The position numbers were made by a program, and so were the translations under genes. A DNA stretch of 40,629 bases from Nocardia amamiensis (GTDB lineage Bacteria > Actinomycetota > Actinomycetes > Mycobacteriales > Mycobacteriaceae), in NCBI RefSeq assembly GCF_015477605.1, contig NZ_JADLQX010000046.1:1-40629 (forward strand). The letters run 5' to 3'. This document shows, piece by piece, positions 1-7,933 of this stretch. The notes beneath the pieces were generated by a model. That model saw nothing but the letters and a program-made list of their open reading frames with translations, did no database searches and was not told where the DNA came from. Positions within the stretch are counted from its first letter, which is position 1; every line of letters begins with the position of its first letter.

Positions 1-925
1 CGTCATAGAAGTACGTCAGGACCATCGCCTGCGTAAAGAAGATGGCGTTGTACAGGAATGCCTGCGTGACCATCATCGTGAATCCGAGAAAGGAACGAGA
101 AGGATAACGGCCGAAGAAGATCCGGGCCATTTGGAAGTAGGAGAGTCGATTCGAGTCGACGATCTCCAGGGCTTTGCGGTCGTCGACCGGAGGAAGCTCG
201 ACTCCTTGGCTGCGCAGGCGCGCTTCGATCTCGTCGACGGTCCGCTCGGCTTCGGCAGCGCGCCCGTGCGTGAGCAGCCAGCGCGGGCTTTCCGGGATGT
301 GCCTGCGCAGGAAGATGATGACGAGCCCGAGGACCGGCCCGATGAAGAAGCCGATCCGCCATCCCCAGTGGGTCGGGATGAAGTTCTCGTTGTACAGGAA
401 CAGACTGGCCACCGCGCCCAACGCCGCGCCGCCCCAGTAGGTGCCGTTGATCGCTATGTCGACCCGGCCTCGATATTTCGACGGCATGATCTCGTCTATC
501 GCCGAGTTGATCGCCGTGTACTCGCCGCCGATTCCGGTTCCGGCGATGAAGCGGAACAGGTACAGCGACCAGCTGTTCCAGGAGAAACCGGCTAATCCGC
601 TGCCGATGAGATAAATCGCCAGGGTCAGGATGAACAGCTTCTTACGGCCGAGTCTGTCGGTGAGTCGACCGAAGAAGAGTGCGCCGACGACCTGGCCGGC
701 CAGGTACCACGAGGCCGCCGCGCCTACCTGGCCGCTGGTCAGATTCAGGGCTTCAATGCTCTGCAGCGGGCCGCTCATGCTGCTGACGATCTGGATCTCG
801 ATCCCGTCGAGGATCCAGGACACACCCAGCCCCACCACGATGAGCCAATGGAATCTGGTCCACGGAAGCCGGTCCATCCGGGCCGGAACCAGGCTTCGAA
901 TGGTTTCTCTTTGCGCCGTCGACAC
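1..925 (-). CDS. MFS transporter, sugar-porter type (3' end outside window)
   Basis: This is an inner-membrane major facilitator transporter; its substrate cannot be told. The reading frame is open from a GTG at 923-925 to the left edge, so about 308 codons are present and the C-terminus is missing. Hydrophobic helices alternate with the family signatures: a DRLGRKK loop after the second helix, a GTGIGGEY helix, a YRGR loop, and the sugar-porter motif IPESPRWLL before a charged central loop. A later helix region reads ARIFFGRYPSRSFLGF. The GTG is chosen because the N-terminus before the first helix then has normal length; an ATG at RMDRLPW, about 48 bases downstream, is an alternative. The family call is firm. 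Confidence 0.85.
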   Translation of the reverse strand, partial: MSTAQRETIRSLVPARMDRLPWTRFHWLIVVGLGVSWILDGIEIQIVSSMSGPLQSIEALNLTSGQVGAAASWYLAGQVVGALFFGRLTDRLGRKKLFILTLAIYLIGSGLAGFSWNSWSLYLFRFIAGTGIGGEYTAINSAIDEIMPSKYRGRVDIAINGTYWGGAALGAVASLFLYNENFIPTHWGWRIGFFIGPVLGLVIIFLRRHIPESPRWLLTHGRAAEAERTVDEIEARLRSQGVELPPVDDRKALEIVDSNRLSYFQMARIFFGRYPSRSFLGFTMMVTQAFLYNAIFFTQAMVLTYFYD

Positions 926-1444
926 CCTCGATCACCTCGTTTTCGAGAAGGCACGTGTGCCTGAAGTCGTGCTGCCTGCCGCCGCTGGTTCACCGGCCAT
1001 CGCTGCCGGCCGCGACCACGACGAACCGCGGCCCCGGAACCGTGGGATGACCGTCGTCAGACGTAATCGGCGTCGACCAGGTCGCGGCGCGCTGCACGAC
1101 GCAGGGCGCCCGGCCAGCTGGGTCGCAGGCCTTGGAGCAGCGTGGACATGAGCATGATCGCGCCTGGACAGGTGCACTGCGGTCGCTCCTCACCGCCCAA
1201 GCGGAACTGGGTTGCGCTCGGGTTACGTAGACGTTGACTCGCTGTGAATTGTGCCACTATTCAACGGCTCAATAAAGTGTGGCGCACATGTCAACTACGT
1301 CCGGCTCCGGCGAAAGTCACACTGTGCCAATCGAGTTGACCACGCCCGGACCTTGGCGGCGCGTCGCTGACCTGGAGTTCGGAGACGAGGGGAGGTCGCG
1401 TGAGCTGTGGAGCGCGGCCCGAAATCCGCGCTCCACTTGTCATT
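926..1444. other. Intergenic region with a possible small leader ORF
   Basis: No clear gene lies between the transporter and the aldo/keto reductase. On the minus strand, codons ending at the TGA at 1057 (last residues RRDLVDADYV) have strongly GC-biased third positions, as in real genes. In an overlapping frame a GTG at 1177 follows a good GAGGAG ribosome site and begins VHLSRRDHAHVH. Either could be a leader peptide for the transporter, but the frames conflict and neither is recognised. Confidence 0.3.
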
Positions 1445-2455
1445 TCAGCGCTCGCTGTCGAGCATCGCCATCTGTGCGGTTGCGTAGCGCTCTCCGGCGA
1501 CTCGCTCGGCCGGCACGGCCGACTCGATGGCGGACAGTTCGCCAGCGGTGAGTGAGATGTCCAGCGCGCTTGCGGTTTCCGACCAGCGTGTGCGTTTGCG
1601 AGCGCCGATGACCGGCACGATGTCGTCGCCGCGGGTCAGCGCCCAGGCGATGGCCAGTTGCGCGACCGAGACGTCCCTGCGTGAGGCGATCTCGCCCAGC
1701 GCGCGGACCAGTTCGAGATTGCGGTCCAGGTTCTCGCCTTGGAAGCGCGGGCTGTGCGCGCGGAAATCGTTGGCTTCGAAGGTGGTACCGGGCCGGATCG
1801 AGTCGCTGAGCAGGCCGCGGGATAGCACGCCGTAGGCGGTGATGCCGATGCCGAGTTCTCGGCAGACCGGAAGAATCTCCGCCTCGATGCCGCGCGAGAT
1901 CAGCGAGTATTCGATCTGCAGATCCGAGATCGGGTGGACGGCGGCGGCGCGGCGGATGGTTTCCACCCCGACCTCGGACAATCCGATATGGCGGACATAT
2001 CCCGCCTCGATCAGCTCGGCGATGGCGCCGACGGTGTCCTCGATCGGGACGTTCGGGTCGAGCCGGGCGGGCCGGTAGATGTCGACGTAGTCGACGCCGA
2101 GCCGTTGCAAGCTGTAGCCCAGGAAGTTGCGCAGCGCTTCCGGACGGTTGTCCACACCGCCCCAGGTGCCGCCGGGACCGCGCAGCGCGCCGAATTTCAC
2201 GCTCAGCACCACGTCCTCGCGTGGGCGTTCGGTGATGGCCCTGCCGATCAGCATCTCGTTGTGTCCGGCGCCGTAGAAATCGCCGGTATCGATCAGGTTG
2301 ACGCCGGAATCCAGCGCCGCGTGGATGGTCGCGGTGGACTCGGCGTCGTCGGCGGCGCCGTACATGCCGGACATGCCCATCGCGCCGAGGCCGATGCGGC
2401 GCACCGTGGGGCCGGTCGCCCCGAGTCGTACTTCTTTGCTCGTCTTTGTCGTCAT
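1445..2455 (-). CDS. Aldo/keto reductase
   Basis: This is a predicted NADPH-dependent aldehyde/ketone reductase with a TIM barrel (336 aa). The family motifs are in order: RIGLGAMGMSG at residues 20-30, DTGDFYGAGHNE with the catalytic-type Asp56 and Tyr61, Lys87 in the SVKFG strand, then VDIYRPARLDP, and a cofactor-binding C-terminal stretch ending in VIGARKRTRW. The usual catalytic His position falls on Ala130 (YRPARLD instead of YxxHRxD), so activity may differ from classical members. The ATG giving MTTKTSKEVRLG is chosen because the barrel begins directly after it. The gene is divergent from an XRE regulator, which probably controls it. Substrate unknown. Confidence 0.88.
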   Translation of the reverse strand: MTTKTSKEVRLGATGPTVRRIGLGAMGMSGMYGAADDAESTATIHAALDSGVNLIDTGDFYGAGHNEMLIGRAITERPREDVVLSVKFGALRGPGGTWGGVDNRPEALRNFLGYSLQRLGVDYVDIYRPARLDPNVPIEDTVGAIAELIEAGYVRHIGLSEVGVETIRRAAAVHPISDLQIEYSLISRGIEAEILPVCRELGIGITAYGVLSRGLLSDSIRPGTTFEANDFRAHSPRFQGENLDRNLELVRALGEIASRRDVSVAQLAIAWALTRGDDIVPVIGARKRTRWSETASALDISLTAGELSAIESAVPAERVAGERYATAQMAMLDSER

Positions 2456-2555
2456 AGGACCAGCGTGAGATCCGCGGACCCGGTGCGGGAGAGATCGTTT
2501 ATCGGGGGAGCGGCGATCCCTGGCTGAGGCAGGCGTTCGGGAGGACAGTGGTGGC

Positions 2556-3410
2556 ATGGACCGCGCCGAGCTCGCCGATTTCCTGCGCCGCCGCCGTGAG
2601 CAGCTCACGCCCGCCGACGTGGGGTTGCCGCCGGGCGTGCGCCGCCGCACGCCCGGCCTGCGCCGCGACGAGGTCGCGCTGCTGGCGGGCATGTCGACCG
2701 ACTACTACACGCGTTTGGAGCAATCACGCGGCCCGCGTCCGTCCACTCAGGTGCTGGCCGCGCTCGCGCGGGCTCTGCGCTTCACCAGCGACGAACGCGA
2801 CTACCTCTACCATCTGTGCGACCACGCGCCGTCGGGACGCGAGCCGGCCGACAAACATGTCGGTCCCGGTCTGATGCACCTGCTGGCGAAGCTCGACGAC
2901 ACCGCCGCCACCGTCGTCACCGATCTGGGCGAGGTGCTGGTGCAGAACCGGATGCACACCCTGCTCGTGGGCGATCATGCCGAGCGGCGGGGCTGGGACC
3001 GGTACTACGCCTACCGCTGGTTCACCGACATCCCGTCCCGCGCGATCTTCCCGGTGGAGGACTGGGATCGGCTCGGCCGCCAGCACGTCGCCGATCTGCG
3101 TGCCACGGCCGCGCGCCGTGCGGGCGACCCCGACGTCGCCGAGTTCATCGCCAAATTGCGTTCCGTGAGTGCGGATTTCGATCGGCTCTGGGACGAACAC
3201 GAAGTGGCGGTGCGCCTTTCGGATACCAAGCGCATCCTGCATCCGCAGGTCGGCCTGATCGACACCGTGTGCGAAACGCTGCTCACTCCGAACGCCGCGC
3301 AGCGCCTGCTGGTCTACCTTCCGCGTCCCGGCACCGACGCGGCCGAGAAACTGGACCTGCTGCGCGTGATCGGGACACAGAAGCTGACCTCCGTCGATCA
3401 GCTCGACTAG
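2556..3410 (+). CDS. XRE-family regulator with MmyB-like ligand-binding domain
   Basis: This is a transcriptional regulator of 284 aa. The N-terminal 90 residues form a helix-turn-helix; the recognition part is LRRDEVALLAGMS followed by DYYTRLEQSRGPRPS. The remainder has the MmyB-type PAS-like domain, with a buried VTDLGEVLVQN strand and a later RILHPQVG segment. Regulators of this build are normally divergent from an oxidoreductase, and here the partner is the aldo/keto reductase about 100 bases away. A GGAGG lies 11 bases before the ATG and no in-frame start is closer. Its stop codon overlaps the stop codon of the convergent gene by four bases (3407-3410). Confidence 0.88.
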   Translation: MDRAELADFLRRRREQLTPADVGLPPGVRRRTPGLRRDEVALLAGMSTDYYTRLEQSRGPRPSTQVLAALARALRFTSDERDYLYHLCDHAPSGREPADKHVGPGLMHLLAKLDDTAATVVTDLGEVLVQNRMHTLLVGDHAERRGWDRYYAYRWFTDIPSRAIFPVEDWDRLGRQHVADLRATAARRAGDPDVAEFIAKLRSVSADFDRLWDEHEVAVRLSDTKRILHPQVGLIDTVCETLLTPNAAQRLLVYLPRPGTDAAEKLDLLRVIGTQKLTSVDQLD

Positions 3411-4030
3411 GGCGCGGTCACGTACTCCAGCGCCGCGTCGACGGCGGGCTGTCCGCCGCCAACGACGAATCCGGCCATCGCGCCGATCGCGGCGCCCGCG
3501 ACCGCGGCGGCGGGCACCGTGATGAAGTCGAGCACGAACAGCCCGAGCGGGAATCCGAGGACGAAGCCGATGGCCGCACCGATTCCCGCGCCGGCGAGAA
3601 TCGAAGGCATCGCTTTCTCCGCCTCGGCGTAGAACCGCTCCTGCGCGCTGACGTCGCGCAGCGGTGCGTCGGTCAGGCCGGTCGGTGCGAGGGTGAGCCG
3701 ATGGCCTGCGTCCTCGACCACCGGGCGCAGTGCCACGCGCTGCTCTCCGATCCGCAGTGCCATCGGCAGCGCGGCGACGATCTTGCCGTCCCGGTCGGCC
3801 ACCGTCACCACGCGATCGTCGTGGGTGAGCTCGAACGTTCCGTCCTGGAGGGTGGCCACGGCCGCGCGCCGGTCGTCGGTGGCGGCGACCTGGTAGGCGA
3901 CCTGGTGGAACGAGCCGTTCAAGCCGAGCGGAGCGTCGTCGGGCGCGGGCTGCGCGTGCGCGACAGTTGTCGTGATAGCGGTGGCCGCCAACGCAATCAA
4001 CGTCGTCGCGGTGAAGTAGGAGATCCTCAT
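3407..4030 (-). CDS. Secreted protein with C-terminal glycine-zipper segment
   Basis: A protein of 207 aa with no recognised enzyme domain. It starts with a Sec signal peptide (MRISYFTATTLIALAATA, with cleavage expected after VAHA). A soluble beta-rich middle follows, then a hydrophobic Gly/Ala zipper region near residues 140-195 (GAGIGAAIGFVLGFPLGLF, then AGAAIGAMAGFVVGGG). Similar exported proteins are common in Nocardia and Rhodococcus and have no assigned function. The ATG is chosen because it opens the signal peptide and has an AAGAG sequence upstream; longer starts would add a charged, non-coding-like extension. It may insert into the cell envelope, but this is inferred only from the zipper. 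Confidence 0.75.
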   Translation of the reverse strand: MRISYFTATTLIALAATAITTTVAHAQPAPDDAPLGLNGSFHQVAYQVAATDDRRAAVATLQDGTFELTHDDRVVTVADRDGKIVAALPMALRIGEQRVALRPVVEDAGHRLTLAPTGLTDAPLRDVSAQERFYAEAEKAMPSILAGAGIGAAIGFVLGFPLGLFVLDFITVPAAAVAGAAIGAMAGFVVGGGQPAVDAALEYVTAP

Positions 4031-4313
4031 CGTGCTCTTTCCGTGTGCCGCCCCCGTGTCCGGTTCGTCCGAAGAACATACCGTCCGGTGGGCATCATCA
4101 GAAAGCGGTTCGGGCGCAGCGTTCTTCGATGCGCCCACGCGGAATTGGATGTTGCGCTACCCAACCGGGTTGCCTTATCGGTGCGCCTACTCCTGCCGTG
4201 GGTCGGTTCCAGCAGGCTATGCCGTTGACGGGCGCGTGAGGCGGCCTCTTCGCGGTGTGTGTTCGTGCTGGGCTCGAGCACGTAGCCATCGACCTCGGCC
4301 ACGCATTCCCCTC

Positions 4314-4342
4314 TTGACGTATCGGCAGCGGCGCGCAACACT
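4314..4342 (+). promoter_or_regulatory. Predicted promoter for a leaderless arsR-AHSA1 transcript
   Basis: A TTGACG -35 box (4314-4319) stands 17 bases from a weak -10 box AACACT (4337-4342). Transcription would begin about seven bases later, at or next to the ATG at 4350, so the messenger would have no leader. No ribosome-binding site precedes this ATG, which fits. The rest of 4031-4313 shows nothing recognisable. Confidence 0.5.
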
Positions 4343-4359
4343 GAACTAGATGGTTCAGT
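4340..4359. promoter_or_regulatory. Inverted-repeat operator spanning the arsR start codon
   Basis: The arms ACTGAAC (4340-4346) and GTTCAGT (4353-4359) are perfectly complementary around six bases that contain the start codon. A dyad overlapping the -10 box and the translation start is a usual place for ArsR-family autorepression. Assigning it to the adjacent ArsR is inference. Confidence 0.6.
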
Positions 4360-4682
4360 ATGACTTCCTGGATACCTCCTTCGGGGCGCTCGCGGATCCC
4401 ACCAGGCGCGGGATCCTGGAGCGACTCGGGGTTGGGCCCGCGACCGTCAGTGAGCTGGCCGAGCGCTTCGACATGACGCTGACCGGCGTCAAGAAGCACA
4501 TCCAGCTGCTGGAGGCGGCGGGCATGGTGGTCACGGAGAAGCGTGGCCGGGTGCGGTACTGCCGGCTCGGCGAGAACGTCTTCGACCGCGAAGTGGCCTG
4601 GATGCAGGGCTACCGGCGGATGGTGGAAGCCCGGCTGGATCGTCTCGGTGAATTCCTCGAGCGAACGGAGCAGGAACCATGA
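4350..4682 (+). CDS. ArsR-family winged-helix regulator
   Basis: This is a DNA-binding repressor of 110 aa, normal length for the family. It begins DTSFGALADPTRRGILERL, the typical first helices. The recognition helix is in MTLTGVKKHIQLLEAAGMV, followed by the wing KRGRVRYCRL. There is no metal-binding CxC motif, so it is of the type paired with AHSA1/SRPBCC genes rather than a metal sensor. It is followed immediately by a 24-codon ORF and then by an AHSA1 gene, all joined by ATGA overlaps. An inverted repeat across its own start codon suggests autoregulation. Confidence 0.9.
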   Translation: MVQYDFLDTSFGALADPTRRGILERLGVGPATVSELAERFDMTLTGVKKHIQLLEAAGMVVTEKRGRVRYCRLGENVFDREVAWMQGYRRMVEARLDRLGEFLERTEQEP

Positions 4683-4753
4683 GCGAGCGAACAATCAACA
4701 CGGCCACGTTTGTGGTCATGACCGAGCCGAGCGCCGGCGAGGCGCAGTCATGA
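4679..4753 (+). CDS. 24-codon coupling mini-ORF between arsR and AHSA1
   Basis: This short ORF starts with ATG inside the arsR stop (ATGA at 4679-4682) and ends with a TGA inside the AHSA1 start (ATGA at 4750-4753). It therefore links the two genes by a stop/start overlap at each end. The peptide begins MSER and ends TEPSAGEAQS. The same ends (MSER or VSER, and TEPSVSEAQS) occur in two mini-ORFs before the merR gene at 7930-8093, so this is a recurring element rather than a chance spacer. Its likely role is translational coupling; the peptide itself may have no function. Confidence 0.55.
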   Translation: MSERTINTATFVVMTEPSAGEAQS

Positions 4754-5226
4754 GCACAACCACGAACGACGCCGTTGTCACAACCGACACCGACCGCACG
4801 ATCCACGTCGAGCGGATCTTCGACGCCCCGCGCGAGCGGGTGTGGGCCGCCTACAGCCGGATCGAGCTGCTCGCCCAATGGTGGGGGCGCGGCAACAAGC
4901 TCGACATCGAGCGGTGGGAATTCCGCCCGGGCGGCCACTGGCGCTTCGTCGAGCACTCCGACGAGGGCACCGACGGTTTCGAAGGACGTTTCCGCGAGAT
5001 CACCCCGCAGGAGCGCATCGTGTACTCCTTCGAGTGGGACGGCATGCCGGCCTATGTCGCGATCGACCAGGTCAGCTTCGTCGATCTGGGCGACGGCCGC
5101 ACCAAGGTGGTCACCGACAGCCAGTTCCACACACCTCAGGAACGGGACGGGATGCTCCAGTCCGGCATGGAGGTCGGGCTCAACCAGAGCTACCGCGCGT
5201 TGGACGCGCTGCTGGCCCGCGGCTGA
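4750..5226 (+). CDS. AHSA1/SRPBCC-domain protein
   Basis: A protein of 158 aa with the START-like AHSA1 (activator of Hsp90 ATPase homologue) fold, which encloses a hydrophobic ligand cavity. The signatures are ERIFDAPRERVWAAY near the N-terminus, LAQWWGRG, FRPGGHWRF, FEGRFREITPQERIVYSFEW, and a C-terminal helix ending SYRALDALLARG. Members paired with ArsR repressors are small cytosolic proteins that are thought to bind a ligand, often still unknown. The ATG overlaps the stop of the preceding mini-ORF. Its ribosome site would have to lie within that ORF, where GGCGAGGCG is the only purine-rich candidate. Confidence 0.85.
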   Translation: MSTTTNDAVVTTDTDRTIHVERIFDAPRERVWAAYSRIELLAQWWGRGNKLDIERWEFRPGGHWRFVEHSDEGTDGFEGRFREITPQERIVYSFEWDGMPAYVAIDQVSFVDLGDGRTKVVTDSQFHTPQERDGMLQSGMEVGLNQSYRALDALLARG

Positions 5227-5237
5227 TCCCGAAACGC

Positions 5238-5273
5238 GTCCGGCCCCGGTCGTCTCCGCGAGCGGGGCCGGAC
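5238..5273. terminator. Hairpin terminator between convergent genes
   Basis: GTCCGGCCCCG and CGGGGCCGGAC form an 11-bp perfect stem with a 14-base loop, placed between the ends of the AHSA1 gene and the pirin gene. No T-tract follows, as is common in actinobacteria. It could serve both strands. Confidence 0.7.
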
Positions 5274-5280
5274 CACGCGA

Positions 5281-6270
5281 TCAGCCCCTGGCCGGGCCGA
5301 TGCGGCGCTTGCGCGGCTTGAGGTGCAGCCCCGGCAGCGGCGGTGCGGGAATGCGCTGCTGTGGCGTATGGCCCGCGATGTCGGCGAATCGGCTGACGTC
5401 GTGATTCTCCCAGTCCGCGCGGGCCGCGACGATGTCCTCGTGGCTGCGGCCGACGAAGTTCCACCACATCACCAGTTCCTCGCCGAACGGCTCGCCGCCG
5501 ATCAGCGCGAAGTGAGCGCCCTCCACGCTGCTGATCCGCAGCTCGTCGCGATCGGTGCCCAGGTAGAGCAGGGGGCCGGGACCGAGTTCGTTGCCCGCGA
5601 TCGTCACTCGGCCCTCGATCACCAGCACCGCATGCTCGAAACGGGTTTCCAGCGGGACGGTGATGTCGGCTCCCGGCTCCACCCGCACATCGGCGCCGAC
5701 AATGGGCGTGTAGGCGATCGCGGGTGAGGTCACTCCCGCCAGCGAGCCGATCAGCACGATCGCGCTGAGGCCGGGCGCTTGCAGGACGGGCAGCTCGCGA
5801 TGCTGCTCGAAGTGCGGGTCGATGCCGGTGCGGTCGCCCGGCAGCGCGATCCATAGCTGCAGACCATGCCCGGCGGGCGCGCCGGGGACGGCGTACTCGG
5901 AATGGGCGATGCCGCGCCCCGAGGTCATCAGGTTCAGCTGACCCGGTTCGATCTCCACGTCCGAGCCGACCGAGTCGCGGTGCCGGATGCGTCCTTCGAA
6001 CGGCCAGGTCACCGTCTGCAGGCCGATGTGCGGGTGCGGATTGATATCCGGCGGCGCGTCGGTCTTGGTGACGGTCGGCGAGCCGAAGTGATCGAGGAAG
6101 CACCATGCGCCGACCGTCGGCAGATCCCGTTGCGGCAGCACGCGCTCGACGAAGACGCCGCGGACACCGCCGAGCGGCACCTCGCGTGCCGGATACAGCT
6201 CCGCGGCCGGTCCGGGACCCGGCGCCGGCTCGCAGAGCGTTTCCGCAGGGCGAGGATCCAGGTCACTCAC
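5281..6270 (-). CDS. Pirin-family bicupin protein
   Basis: This is a pirin homologue (329 aa): two cupin barrels, the first holding the metal site. The metal-type cluster is seen in DINPHPHIGLQTVTW, followed by EIEPGQLNLMTSGRGIAHSE, the typical pirin strand. The second cupin ends with GEPFGEELVMWWNFVGRS. Some bacterial pirins act as quercetin or other flavonoid dioxygenases, while others modulate enzymes. The GTG start overlaps the stop of the upstream AhpD/GNAT gene (GTGA at 6267-6270), so the two are co-translated as the end of the merR operon. The exact substrate is unknown. Confidence 0.88.
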   Translation of the reverse strand: MSDLDPRPAETLCEPAPGPGPAAELYPAREVPLGGVRGVFVERVLPQRDLPTVGAWCFLDHFGSPTVTKTDAPPDINPHPHIGLQTVTWPFEGRIRHRDSVGSDVEIEPGQLNLMTSGRGIAHSEYAVPGAPAGHGLQLWIALPGDRTGIDPHFEQHRELPVLQAPGLSAIVLIGSLAGVTSPAIAYTPIVGADVRVEPGADITVPLETRFEHAVLVIEGRVTIAGNELGPGPLLYLGTDRDELRISSVEGAHFALIGGEPFGEELVMWWNFVGRSHEDIVAARADWENHDVSRFADIAGHTPQQRIPAPPLPGLHLKPRKRRIGPARG

Positions 6271-7064
6271 CGTGTGACGCCTTTGCCGATCACGTGCGTG
6301 TCGTACTGAGGATGCTTCTCCAGGTATCCCTTGATGAACGGGCACAGCGGCCGGATCACGCGCTCGCGCTCGATCGTGTCCTCGATCGCGTTCCTCGCCA
6401 GGATGGAGCCGAGGCCCTTGCCGGAGAACGCGCCGTCGATCTCGGTGTGGGTGAACACCGTTTCGTCGCCGCGCTCCTCGTATTCGGCGAAGCCCGCCAA
6501 TTCTCCGCCGTGGAACACCTCGTAGCGATGCCGCTCGTCGTTGCGGACGACTGTGGATTCCGGAGTCGATTCGGTCATGCTTGCCTTCTCCTTCCGAGCG
6601 CGGACCGGGTGCCCGCTGAGAATCGAGACGCGGTTGAACGCGCCGATCGTGGTGGCCACCCAGATGACGACGGACAGCTGATCGTCCGTCAGGTACCGGC
6701 GAGCGAAAGCGTACTCACGCTCGATGATGCTTTCGTCCGGAAGCGTCGCCGTGACCTCCGCGACCGCGAGCACCGCCCGCTCGAACGGGGTGTACGTGCC
6801 GCCGCGCCGCCACCCGGGCAGCACGGAGATCTCCTGCTCGGTCGCTCCAGCCGCGAGTGCGGCCCGGTAGTGCACGTCGAGGCAGTACGCGCAACCGTTG
6901 AGCTGGGAGACGCGCAGGTTGATCAGTTCGACGATCCGGCGATCCAGCCCGACCGCGGCGCCCGCGGCCCTGACCTCGCTCGCGACGCTGTTGAGCGCGC
7001 GGAATGCGGCCGGGGTCCGCTTGTCGATCCAGACGCGATCGTGCGTATCGGGCTTCATATTCAT
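6267..7064 (-). CDS. AhpD-like carboxymuconolactone decarboxylase fused to a GNAT-like domain
   Basis: A single 265-aa frame joins two proteins that normally stand alone. Residues 1-150 are an AhpD/CMD-family peroxidase-like domain with the redox motif GCAYCLDVHYRAAL (CxxC and His). Residues about 163-265 are a small GCN5-related N-acetyltransferase of the YjdJ type (HGGELAGFAEYEERG, then FSGKGLGSILARNA and CPFIKGYLEKHP). Met163 of the fusion, at 6576-6578, is preceded by AAGGAG nine bases upstream, so the GNAT part can also be made separately. A lost stop codon or a tight operon junction could explain the fusion. It lies between the monooxygenase gene and pirin in the merR operon. Confidence 0.8.
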   Translation of the reverse strand: MNMKPDTHDRVWIDKRTPAAFRALNSVASEVRAAGAAVGLDRRIVELINLRVSQLNGCAYCLDVHYRAALAAGATEQEISVLPGWRRGGTYTPFERAVLAVAEVTATLPDESIIEREYAFARRYLTDDQLSVVIWVATTIGAFNRVSILSGHPVRARKEKASMTESTPESTVVRNDERHRYEVFHGGELAGFAEYEERGDETVFTHTEIDGAFSGKGLGSILARNAIEDTIERERVIRPLCPFIKGYLEKHPQYDTHVIGKGVTR

Positions 7065-7166
7065 GGGATGTTAGCCGCTCTCGGTGAACCCGAACCGGCC
7101 GGATCGCCGATAAGTGGACTCCGGTCCGGGTGCTCCGGCGCACGGCCGCGGACCGCCGCGCCTCGA

Positions 7167-7460
7167 TCACTCGATCTCAGTGAACCGCCGCAGCTCGAAC
7201 GGCTCGGCCAGGATCTCCGCCAATGCCGCCGCGCAGGCCTCCAGATGCGGTGTCCGGAAGTGCGTCGCGAGGGCGTCCGCGTCGATCCACTCCTCCAGCA
7301 ACACCATCCGGCGCGGGTCGGTGGGATGCAGATACAGCTGGTAGCCGACGCAGCCTTCCTCCGCGAGCGTCGGTTCGATCATTCCCTGCAGCACATCCTT
7401 CAGCTCGGCTTCGCGACCAGGCTTGGCGGTGAAGCGGACATTGAGCGTCAAGGTCGACAT
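7167..7460 (-). CDS. Putative quinol monooxygenase (ABM domain)
   Basis: A small antibiotic-biosynthesis-monooxygenase domain protein of 97 aa, about the usual length. It has the ferredoxin-like pattern LNVRFTAKPGREAELKDVL, then a middle strand GCVGYQLYLHPTDP and the closing EEWIDADALATHFRTPHL. Such proteins oxidise quinols or degrade reactive aromatics without cofactor, usually as dimers. Of two ATGs six bases apart, the downstream one (7460) is chosen because GGGAG stands six bases before it and overlaps the first. Its 5' end overlaps the 3' end of merR (7448-7460), which indicates one transcript. Confidence 0.85.
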   Translation of the reverse strand: MSTLTLNVRFTAKPGREAELKDVLQGMIEPTLAEEGCVGYQLYLHPTDPRRMVLLEEWIDADALATHFRTPHLEACAAALAEILAEPFELRRFTEIE

Positions 7461-7933
7461 ATACATCTCCCGGTCTCGGTTGCGCTGATCCCTTCGCTGT
7501 CGTGCGCGGTGCCCGCGGTCGGCTGGACCTCATGGGCTTTGCCCTCGTACAGGGTGATCTTGTAATCCAGCACGGCCAGGGTCTGACGAAGTTCATCGAT
7601 CTTGGCGAGCACCTCGGCGCGCGTGTTCCGGAACATCTCCAGCCGCTGCGGGAAGGTGGATTCCCCCGCGCGCACCAGCTCGGCGTAGCGAACCATGTCC
7701 GCCACCGACATGCCCGTAGTGCGCAGCCGGCCGATCAGCGCCAGCCATTCCAGATCGCGATCACTGAACCGGCGCTTGCCCGTGTGATCCCTCCCGATGT
7801 AATCCATCAACCCGATCCGCTCGTACCAGCGCAACGTGTCCCGGCTCAGCCCGGACCGCTCGGCCACCTCGCCGATCGAATACCGCGGCTGCTCCCGATC
7901 GCTCACGCCCTCGTGCAGTGCGGTTTCACTCAC
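7448..7933 (-). CDS. MerR-family transcriptional regulator
   Basis: A regulator of 161 aa. Its winged helix-turn-helix is IGEVAERSGLSRDTLRWYERIGL, here seen as the YSIGEVAERSGLS and DTLRWYERIGLM segments, followed by a wing (HTGKRRFSDRDLEWL) and a dimerisation coiled coil (residues about 85-130). It lacks the metal-binding cysteines of CueR or MerR; its only cysteines are near the C-terminus (GRCICRP). The promoter at 8124-8154 has the 19-bp spacer and dyad typical of MerR targets, so it probably activates its own operon. Start: GTG overlapping the stop of the preceding mini-ORF (GTGA at 7930-7933). The family is commonly linked to stress by reactive carbonyls or quinones. Confidence 0.9.
   Translation of the reverse strand: MSETALHEGVSDREQPRYSIGEVAERSGLSRDTLRWYERIGLMDYIGRDHTGKRRFSDRDLEWLALIGRLRTTGMSVADMVRYAELVRAGESTFPQRLEMFRNTRAEVLAKIDELRQTLAVLDYKITLYEGKAHEVQPTAGTAHDSEGISATETGRCICRP

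Noticed and set aside
2724..4228. Long open frames on both strands across the XRE regulator and the secreted-protein gene
   Set aside because: They are Arg/Ala-rich mirror frames caused by high GC and overlap genes with clear families.
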